Source: CAUZFZ01 sp963579025
Lineage (GTDB): Bacteria > Planctomycetota > Planctomycetia > Planctomycetales > Planctomycetaceae
DNA: 41,068 nucleotides
Reading direction: 5' to 3'
Assembly (NCBI GenBank): GCA_963579025.1
Contig: CAUZFZ010000096.1
Location: forward strand, 1-41,068
Each line of letters begins with the position of its first letter. Positions within the stretch are counted from its first letter, which is position 1. The notes below the pieces were generated by a model that did no database searches, was not told where the DNA came from, and saw only the letters and a program-made list of their open reading frames with translations. Below are positions 34,828-41,068 of this stretch, piece after piece. The translations under genes and the position numbers were made by a program.

Positions 34828-36228
34828 CTATGCCAGGATTTCCTGCACCACTCGGCCGTGGACGTCGGTCAGACGGAAGTCGCGGCCGCTGTAGCGATAG
34901 GTCAGTTGTTCGTGGTCGAGGCCCATCTGATGCAGCATGGTGGCGTGCAGATCGTGAACGTGAACGCGATCGACTTCTGCGCGGTAACCGAACTCGTCAG
35001 TCGCACCGTATGACATGCCGCCCTTCACGCCACCGCCAGCCAGCCAGGCACTGAAGCCCCAGTGATTGTGATCGCGACCGGTCCCCTGCGACGCTGGCGT
35101 GCGTCCGAACTCGCCGCTCCACAGGACCAGCGTCTCATCCAGTAGTCCGCGCTGTTTGAGGTCCGTCAGCAGCGCAGCGATGGGCGGATCGACTTCGTCG
35201 CACAGCCTTTTGTGTGTTTTGGCATTCTCGCCGTGTGTGTCCCACGGCTGAAAGTTGCCGTAGTACACCTGCACGACGCGCACGCCCCGCTCGACCAGCC
35301 GCCGAGCCAGCAGGCAGTTGTGAGCGAAGTCGCGTCCGCCATCGTCCAGGCCATACAGCTTGCGCGTCGTCGCCGTTTCGTGACTCATGTCGAACGTTTC
35401 CGGCGCAGCGGTCTGCATGCGGAACGCCATCTCCAGTGACTCGATGCGAGCTTCCAGTATCGGATCGCTGCCTGACTGTTCGATCTGTCGGCGGTTGAGC
35501 TGCTGGATCAGGTCGAGCTGCTCGCGCTGGGCGATCGGAGACAGCTCGCTGTTTTTCAGATTGGGGACCATCTGCGCCAGGTCGGCTTTGGCGTTGAGAT
35601 GCGTGCCTTGAAAGATGCCAGGCAGGAACCGACTGCTCCAGTTCGCCGCTCCATTCACCGGCAGTCCTGGCCCGAGCACCATGTAGCCCGGCAGGTTCTC
35701 GTTCTCACTGCCCAGGCCATACACCAGCCACGAGCCGTAGCTTGGTCGCACTGACTGCACATGGCCGCTGTTCATCATGAACATCGACGGCTCGTGGTTC
35801 GGCACATTGGTGTGCATCGAACGGATCACGCACAGGTCATCGGCGCAGCGGCCGACGTTGGCAAACAGGTCGCTGATCTCCAGACCGCTCTGGCCATAAC
35901 GGCGAAACTTGAAAGGCGAAGGCATCAGCCCGCCGGTGTTATTCTCGGTCTTCAGCCCGGCGATGCTGTCCGGTCGCTGCCCCTGATACTTCTCCAGCGC
36001 CGGTTTTGGATCGAACGTGTCGACCTGCGATGGTCCTCCGTTCATATAAAGATGAATAATATGCTTCGCCCGCGGTGCGAAATGCGGAGCTCGGACCGAC
36101 AGCGGACCCTGTCGCGACTCCGCGGCTTCGGCGCTGAGCACACTGGACAGCCCGAGCATGCCCAGTCCGGTTCCGCAGCGTGCCAACAGCTCGCGACGCG
36201 AGTGGCGGGCGGTGTCGATATGGTTCAT
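34828..36228 (-). CDS. DUF1501 protein, Tat-exported
   Basis: This 466-residue DUF1501 protein has a Tat motif SRRELLARCGTGLG at residues 10-23, GGPSQVDTFDPK at 64-75, and GEFGRTP near 370 followed by GTGRDHNHWG. ATG 36228 is chosen over the open upstream frame (to 36288) because AAGGA sits 7 bases before it and it puts the Tat motif near the N-terminus. It is a close relative of the protein at 10454, sharing the layout and the C-terminus RLTDVHGRVV. Upstream is a long DUF1549/1553 gene, as in the 10454 cassette, which points to duplication of the pair. Confidence 0.93.
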   Translation of the reverse strand: MNHIDTARHSRRELLARCGTGLGMLGLSSVLSAEAAESRQGPLSVRAPHFAPRAKHIIHLYMNGGPSQVDTFDPKPALEKYQGQRPDSIAGLKTENNTGGLMPSPFKFRRYGQSGLEISDLFANVGRCADDLCVIRSMHTNVPNHEPSMFMMNSGHVQSVRPSYGSWLVYGLGSENENLPGYMVLGPGLPVNGAANWSSRFLPGIFQGTHLNAKADLAQMVPNLKNSELSPIAQREQLDLIQQLNRRQIEQSGSDPILEARIESLEMAFRMQTAAPETFDMSHETATTRKLYGLDDGGRDFAHNCLLARRLVERGVRVVQVYYGNFQPWDTHGENAKTHKRLCDEVDPPIAALLTDLKQRGLLDETLVLWSGEFGRTPASQGTGRDHNHWGFSAWLAGGGVKGGMSYGATDEFGYRAEVDRVHVHDLHATMLHQMGLDHEQLTYRYSGRDFRLTDVHGRVVQEILA

Positions 36229-36321
36229 GGGCAAATCCTTTGTCGCGGAAACACGGCCACATGGGTCGGACAGAACTTCATACAACATCGTGTAATGAAT
36301 CGCCGCAGCAGTGAATCAGTG

Positions 36322-36385
36322 AAGGCAGAAAGATCAGGGCACATAGCCATCGAAACTGATTTTTCTGCCCCAATCTTTCTGCCTT
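36322..36385. repeat. Family D palindrome (GGCAGAAAGAT type)
   Basis: AAGGCAGAAAGAT (36322-36334) and its perfect inverse (36373-36385) lie in the gap between the DUF1549 stop and the DUF1501 start. The inner flank TTTTTCTGCCCC suggests a second, tandem half-unit. Just beyond, 36423-36445 holds a single family C arm (CCTCGCCGGCGCGTCGGGCT). Confidence 0.7.
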
Positions 36386-36461
36386 TGTTCTCAGTATGTC
36401 AGCCACTTCTCGAAAGCATCATTCCCTCGCCGGCGCGTCGGGCTGCTGCTTCCACAGGTAT

Positions 36462-39293
36462 CTAACGTATCCAGGTGAATTCGTTGGACGCTAACAGAGC
36501 CTGGGCGTACCGCTGCCAGGGCGTCAGTTTGTCGGCACTCGTCTGCGACGTTGTGGAAAGGAATTGCCGGCCGATTGCCAGCTCGTCTTCTTGCGGATTC
36601 CGTTGAAACGCCAACCGATAGGCGAACGTGATGCGTGAGTCATCGTCTGTCGCCGCCGCTTCGATGCGAGCTGCAAATGCTCTGGCGGCGGCGATCATGA
36701 ACTTGCTGTTGAGCACGAACAATTGCTGCTGAGCCACCATTGTCACGCTGCGTCGTTCGCTCGACACATTGGCGTCGGGAAAGTCGAACATGGCCAGCGT
36801 CGGGTCGATCCGCGAACGGCTGATCGTGGCATATGTCGTGCGTCGCAGACTCGATTCCAGAGTTTGCGACGGACCACCTGCGGTAAGGTTTAGTTGACCA
36901 GACACCGCCAAAACCGCGTCGCGCCACGGTTCGAAATCCAGGCGACGGGGAGTGAATCGCCACAGCAGGCGGTTCTCCGGATCGAGTTTCAGACTCGTTT
37001 CGTCCCGCGTAGCGGCAAGCTGATATGTCTGCGAGAGCATGATCTGCCGATGCAGCCTCTTCAGCGACCAGCCGTTTTCCATGAATCCGACAGCAAGGTG
37101 ATCGAGCACCTCCGGATGAGACGGCGGCTCGCCGACAAGGCCAAAGTTGCTGGGTGTGGCGACGATGCCACGACCGAAATGGTGCTGCCAGACTCGGTTG
37201 ACCAGCACGCGAGCGGTTAACGGGTTGTTGCGGTCGACAATCGCTTCGGCCAGCTCAAGCCGGGTGAACCTTGCGGGACTGGGTGCGCCGGGCGTTTTCC
37301 CGTCGGACTCTTCACCTTCTGAACTAACCGGCGTCTGCAACACCTGCAGGAATCCCGGCGGAGCGTCGTCGCCTTTGCGTTCCACGCTGCCGCGCATGTG
37401 AATCTTCATCGGCGTGCCGCCGCCGCTGACCGCGTGTGCCAGTGGGGGGGCCGACGGGCCGGACTTGCGAAAGTCCTCCAGTTCGGTCTTACGCCGCTCA
37501 TGCTCCTGCCGACCCGCATCGTCCAGCGCGGCGATCACGTCACCGCCGTTGATCTTCAGAGGTGAATCGTTTTCCTGGACGAGCGCTTTAAACAACGGCT
37601 GCCACGACCCGGACAGCTCGGCTCGTTTCACATTTTTCTTTTCGTCGTCTTTCGCCGCGGCAAAAGCCTGCTGATACGTCTCGTCGATCTTCCGCAGCTC
37701 CGCCGCAAGCAACGCGGCTTGTGTGCAAAGAGCGTCGGTCGCCTTTGCCAGCTCAGGAGGGAACTCAGGCTTCTCCGCGATGGCTTCCGGGCGGGCAGCC
37801 GCTTCCCGTGCGGCCTTGTGCCATGCCGCCAGCGGCTCCCGCGACTTGCCGACGTTTCCACCTTCAAGCAGTTTCGCCCAACGGCTCAGGAAGTAGGGCA
37901 TCAGATTCTCACTCGTCGCCACGGCCTTTTCGTCGACCTTCTGGGCATGAGTCCGTTGAGCACGTATTCGCCACGCGGCTGTCAGGTACGTCCGCAAATC
38001 CAGAAGACGATCGCGCGAAAGTTGCAGACCTCGTTCGCTCACCCATTGCGCCAAATCCGTTTCCTGCTGCTTGAGCTGCTTGACGAATTCCGCGTGCTTC
38101 TGCACGTCGGCCGGTGGAGCGACCGGTATGACACTCAGAGAAGACTTATAATAAGCCGCGGCCAGTGAGTAATAATCGCTTGTGGGAATCGGATCGTACT
38201 TGTGGTCATGACAGCGGGCGCAGGCGACGGTCAAGCCGAGCAGTCCGCGGGACAGCGTGTCGATGCGGTCGTCCAACTCGTCGGCCATCACCTGTTCGGC
38301 AAAGTTGCCGCGATGGTAAAGCTGACCCAGACCCTGGAATCCCAAGCCTGCGAGTCGAACGAAGTAGTCGTCGACCGGACCGGGAAGCAGGTCGCCCGCC
38401 AGCTGTAGACGCACGAACTGGTCGTACGGCATGTCGGCATTCAATGCCTGAATCACCCAGTCGCGATAGCGGAACGCATGCGGATTCGGGCGAGCGTTCG
38501 CCAGAGCCTGGTCCTCGGCATACCGTGCGACGTCGAGCCAGTGACGACCCCAGCGTTCGCCATAGTGAGGTGAGTCGAGCAACTGATCGACAACCGCTGC
38601 GAATGCTGTGGGCGAAGTGTCGTTCACGAATGCGTCGACCTGTTCCGGCGACGGCGGCAGCCCGATCAAGTCGAAATACGCGCGCCGGAGCAACTCGTTC
38701 TTACCCGCCACCGCGACAGGCTGCAGTTGCTGTTGTTCGAGTCGAGCCAGAATAAAATAGTCGAGATCGCCAGCCGGCCAGTTGGATGCCTTCACCGCGG
38801 GTAACGGTTGCTGCTGCGGTGGCAGGAACGCCCAATGCCGCCGGCGCGCAGCGTCGAAGTCACTCGTCCCGGAAGTCGCCGACGGATCACCGATACGTGG
38901 ATCAGCCGCACCCAGCTTGATCCAGGTTTCAAAGTCAGCAATAACCGAGTCGGGCAGTTTTCCTTTGGGCGGCATCACACTTGCGTCGCCATCGCCGCGG
39001 AGCGCTATGAGCAGCAGACTCTTGTCCGGCTCACCAGGAACGATCGCCCGCCCGGTGTCACCGCCCGCCCGCAGTCCGTTCCTAGTATCGAGCAACAGCC
39101 CGCCTTTGAGCTTCTTGCCCTTCTGAGCCTCGGTCGAGTGGCACTGATAGCAGCGTTCCACCAGCACAGGACGGATCTTCGTCTCGAAGAACTCGACATC
39201 TCCGGAAGTCGGTTCTTCCGCCCGCAGCGGACCGACAAGTAGTACAGAGACCAGCGCAAGAGCGAATTGCGTCTCGCGAATTCGTCGAAGCAT
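36462..39293 (-). CDS. PSCyt1-DUF1549-DUF1553 protein, long form
   Basis: The 943 residues comprise a Sec signal (LALVSVLLVGPLRA, to about 25), PSCyt1 with CYQCH at 48-52 and MPPKGK at 107-112, DUF1549 (RRAYFDLIGLPPSPEQVDAF, CARCH at 358-362 with DHKYDP), a charged helical insert (about 400-600, rich in K, E and A), then DUF1553 (NPLTARVLVNRVWQHHFGRG, NFGLVGEPPSHPEVLDHL, QTYQLAA). Two CxxCH motifs suggest two c-type haems, which is an inference. ATG 39293 is preferred over the open frame to 39362 because it places the signal peptide first. It is the first gene of the DUF1549-DUF1501-PQQ set. Confidence 0.92.
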   Translation of the reverse strand: MLRRIRETQFALALVSVLLVGPLRAEEPTSGDVEFFETKIRPVLVERCYQCHSTEAQKGKKLKGGLLLDTRNGLRAGGDTGRAIVPGEPDKSLLLIALRGDGDASVMPPKGKLPDSVIADFETWIKLGAADPRIGDPSATSGTSDFDAARRRHWAFLPPQQQPLPAVKASNWPAGDLDYFILARLEQQQLQPVAVAGKNELLRRAYFDLIGLPPSPEQVDAFVNDTSPTAFAAVVDQLLDSPHYGERWGRHWLDVARYAEDQALANARPNPHAFRYRDWVIQALNADMPYDQFVRLQLAGDLLPGPVDDYFVRLAGLGFQGLGQLYHRGNFAEQVMADELDDRIDTLSRGLLGLTVACARCHDHKYDPIPTSDYYSLAAAYYKSSLSVIPVAPPADVQKHAEFVKQLKQQETDLAQWVSERGLQLSRDRLLDLRTYLTAAWRIRAQRTHAQKVDEKAVATSENLMPYFLSRWAKLLEGGNVGKSREPLAAWHKAAREAAARPEAIAEKPEFPPELAKATDALCTQAALLAAELRKIDETYQQAFAAAKDDEKKNVKRAELSGSWQPLFKALVQENDSPLKINGGDVIAALDDAGRQEHERRKTELEDFRKSGPSAPPLAHAVSGGGTPMKIHMRGSVERKGDDAPPGFLQVLQTPVSSEGEESDGKTPGAPSPARFTRLELAEAIVDRNNPLTARVLVNRVWQHHFGRGIVATPSNFGLVGEPPSHPEVLDHLAVGFMENGWSLKRLHRQIMLSQTYQLAATRDETSLKLDPENRLLWRFTPRRLDFEPWRDAVLAVSGQLNLTAGGPSQTLESSLRRTTYATISRSRIDPTLAMFDFPDANVSSERRSVTMVAQQQLFVLNSKFMIAAARAFAARIEAAATDDDSRITFAYRLAFQRNPQEDELAIGRQFLSTTSQTSADKLTPWQRYAQALLASNEFTWIR

Positions 39294-39432
39294 GGTTCGT
39301 ATCCCGGGCACGAAGCGAATGACTGCAAAATTCCATCGCGAAGCGTAGCACGCGGCACGCACGTCGAGGGTCGATGATACCGAATCGGACTGCGACTACC
39401 GAAAGTGCGTGGCAGTGCTCCGTCGGGATGTG

Positions 39433-39912
39433 TCATTCTTTCCGTTGGATTCGTGGGACATCTGCAATTGGCGAAAAATGTTCCAGCACGATTCTGCAGC
39501 CGTTCTCCATTCGCTGAAGCACGACCGTTCCCTGTGACGTGAAGACCAGCGTCACGCCGTCTGGTTTGAGGGTCATCTCGGCCTGGAAGCGACAGCTTGT
39601 CCATGCGACGTCGCCATGCCGCACGACCTTCACGTCGCGCAATTGGACGTTGTTCCAGTCGGCCTCGCCGAAAGCTTCTTCGTACATTGTGCGTACGCCC
39701 GCCGCTCCTTCGTATCGACGACCAGACGACGCAATCGGAAAGACATCTTTCGAGTCGCCATAGAAGGTGAGCATCTTTTTCACGTCACCTGCGCGCCATG
39801 CCGACGCCCAATGCTCGAGCGTTGCCTTTGGACCAGCCTGCGTCTTGTCGGACTCGTCGCCGCCCTGTGCGCAAGCGAACAATAACGCGAAAACCAACAC
39901 TGCGATTCTCAT
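39433..39912 (-). CDS. NTF2/SnoaL-like exported protein
   Basis: This 159-residue protein has a hydrophobic leader (MRIAVLVFALLFACAQGG). The LFAC could be a weak lipobox, but F at the -2 site is unusual, so Sec cleavage is equally possible. The rest fits the NTF2-like (DUF4440/SnoaL) fold: EHWASAWRAGDVKKMLTFYG near 33-52, RYEGAAGVRTMYEEAFG, VAWTSCRFQAEM, and a closing VLQRMENGCRIVLEHFSP. The role is unknown, as small proteins of this fold bind or convert many ligands. ATG 39912 is chosen because the 30 residues before it do not look like a leader. It is divergent from the broken DUF1501 gene. The 242 bp between them hold no clear promoter. Confidence 0.78.
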   Translation of the reverse strand: MRIAVLVFALLFACAQGGDESDKTQAGPKATLEHWASAWRAGDVKKMLTFYGDSKDVFPIASSGRRYEGAAGVRTMYEEAFGEADWNNVQLRDVKVVRHGDVAWTSCRFQAEMTLKPDGVTLVFTSQGTVVLQRMENGCRIVLEHFSPIADVPRIQRKE

Positions 39913-40154
39913 ATCCTGGTCTCCGACCCAACTCAGAAATGTTAGCGCCACCGATCCACACGAGTCGGGGCACTTTCCGCGAGATACACCGCAGAAACGC
40001 ATTGCGAAATCGTTCCCGTCTCCGAACGCCTGGCCATCTTAAGTGATCTGGAGCGGACAGGCCGTATGGTGGACGCATCAATGACCGCTTATGCTGTGGT
40101 CCCCAGATCAATGATCCTGTCCATCGGGTCGACGTACTCACGAGAACGAAATCC

Positions 40155-40986
40155 ATGCTGACAATCGAGAGCGGTCATAGGAATCCGAACTGCCAGGGCA
40201 TGTCGCGACGCACGGCTCTGCGAGTCGGTGCGCTGGGCGGGTTGTCGTTGCCTTGGCTGCTTGAACAACGGGCATCGGCGTCTGCTCTTGGTTCTGGTGT
40301 CAAAGACACGTCCGTTGTGCTGCTGACTTTGAATGGAGGACCAAGTCAGTTCGAGACGTTCGATCCGAAAATGGATGCCCCCAGCGAGGTCCGGAGCGCG
40401 ACCGGCGAAGTCAGCACGAAAATCGCTGGCGTTACGCTTGGCGGTACGTTTCCACGACTGGCAGCCCTGGCCGACAAGTTCTCACTCGTGCGGTCTTTCG
40501 GTACACACAACTCGGGCCACGATCTGTCGAAACTGACACGCGTCTGGAGCGGCGATGGCGGCGACGTTCCGAGCTGGGGCTCCGCCTATTCCCGTATTGC
40601 CGGTCCGAATGAATGCACAGGGAATTCCCTCGTACAGTCTGCTGAACTCGATCGTCTTTGATCCCAAACTCAACAGACAACGAGCGTCGCAGTTCACGAG
40701 CACGTTCGTGAAGGCGGGGGAGCCGGGTTCACTGGGACCGTCCTGTGCACCGTTCTATCCGGCCGGCGGCAGCACGCTGATGGACAACATGAAGCTCAGG
40801 ACTCCGACAGGTCGGTTCGATGATCGGCAGGCCCTGCTGGCTCAACTTGATCAGCTCCGTCGCAGAGTCGATGCGACCGGTGCCCTCGATAACGCGGACG
40901 AGTATCGCCAGCGGGCGTTCGACATTATCGCCCGAGGCGCGGTCAAGGCGTTTGACCTGAAAGACGAAGACTGCGGCAGCCCATGA
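40155..40986 (+). pseudogene. Frameshifted and truncated DUF1501 gene
   Basis: The first frame gives a Tat motif SRRTALRVGALGGLSLPWL at residues 17-35, GGPSQFETFDPK at 61-72 and SWGSAYSRIAGPNE, then stops near 40661. The family sequence continues in the next frame from about 40618 (GIPSYSLLNSIVFDPKL, FDDRQALLAQLDQLRRR, RAFDIIARGAVKAFDLKDED). One extra base near 40613-40618 explains the shift. The similarity ends at about 40970 and the final third of the gene, with GEFGRTP, is missing. Unlike all other DUF1501 genes here it is on the plus strand. Confidence 0.85.
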
Positions 40987-41033
40987 CTGGTGGACTCCGG
41001 GAGGATCGAAAAGAATCCTTTCAGGAGATCGTT

Positions 41034-41068
41034 ATGTCAAAGAAATCGAAGCGACCACGTCGGTCGTT
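41034..41068 (+). CDS. Start of a gene, possibly an IS transposase
   Basis: ATG 41034 with AGGAGA 6 bases upstream starts a frame, MSKKSKRPRRS, that runs off the window. A lysine- and arginine-rich start of this kind is common in IS3-type OrfA proteins. The abrupt end of DUF1501 similarity some 60 bp before would fit an insertion there. Eleven residues do not prove it. Confidence 0.35.
   Translation, partial: MSKKSKRPRRS

Noticed and set aside
40003..40154. Shared promoter for the NTF2-like gene and the plus-strand DUF1501 gene
   Set aside because: No convincing -35/-10 pair or operator palindrome could be seen, and the DUF1501 gene is broken.
40600..40661. Programmed ribosomal frameshift in the plus-strand DUF1501 gene
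   Set aside because: There is no slippery heptamer at the shift, no other DUF1501 gene uses one, and the gene is also cut off at its 3' end, so simple decay is more likely.

Overview
The window looks like a chromosome segment of a planctomycete, most likely class Planctomycetia. Almost every gene belongs to families that are massively expanded in that phylum: DUF1501, the planctomycete cytochrome-like PSCyt1/PSCyt2(DUF1549)/DUF1553 proteins, the DUF1587/1592/1588/1585 proteins, DUF1552 (HXXSHH), PQQ-type beta-propellers and short WD40 proteins. Base composition is moderately GC-rich. No ribosomal, tRNA, CRISPR or phage genes were seen. The assignment rests on family recognition by eye, not on a database search.

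Layout. Positions 79-939 (+) hold a 5'-truncated PQQ propeller fragment. From 1044 to 39912 every gene is on the minus strand. In transcription order (high to low coordinates) they are: an NTF2-like exported protein (39912-39433); a DUF1549/1553 protein, a DUF1501 protein and a BamB-like propeller (39293-33560); a relic DUF1501 tail (33567-33409); a DUF1501 protein (33297-31894); a 20-unit LRR-like solenoid fused to a DUF1592-type cytochrome module (31818-27958); DUF1552 (27909-26536); DUF1501 (26439-24979); a large DUF1587/1592 protein (24821-20925); DUF1552 (20859-19555); a DUF1501 relic overlapping the start of a DUF1549/1553 gene (19443-17698); DUF1501 (17667-16378); a WD40 protein (16126-15023); a LamG-PSCyt1-DUF1549/1553 protein (14908-11978); DUF1501 (11869-10454); an FGE-fold protein (10379-9420); about 550 bp of degenerate sequence; a methyltransferase-like/PQQ fusion (8818-5783); a decayed PQQ gene (5650-5232); and DUF1501, WD40 and DUF1549/1553 (5235-1044). 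At the right edge on the plus strand is a frameshifted, truncated DUF1501 gene (40155-40986), followed by what may be the start of an insertion sequence.

How the parts fit. Each multi-CxxCH (PSCyt) gene is next to, or one gene away from, a DUF1501 or DUF1552 gene. All eight intact DUF1501/DUF1552 proteins carry a twin-arginine signal, so they are probably exported folded. The PSCyt partners carry Sec-type signals, as expected for proteins that would receive haem outside the cytoplasm. The two WD40 proteins have no export signal. The simplest model is a set of paralogous extracytoplasmic enzyme/redox-protein pairs (DUF1501+DUF1549, DUF1552+DUF1592) that has grown and decayed by duplication. 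At least three DUF1501 copies are broken. Substrates cannot be read from sequence.

On top of the genes lies a dense layer of small palindromic repeats. There are at least four families (A-D) plus one 142-bp MITE-like element nested in a family C copy with a 9-bp target duplication. Several repeats are read in frame as protein: part of a signal peptide, a C-terminus, and a linker between two domains. This layer, the solenoid-cytochrome fusion and the methyltransferase-propeller fusion are the most unusual parts of the window.
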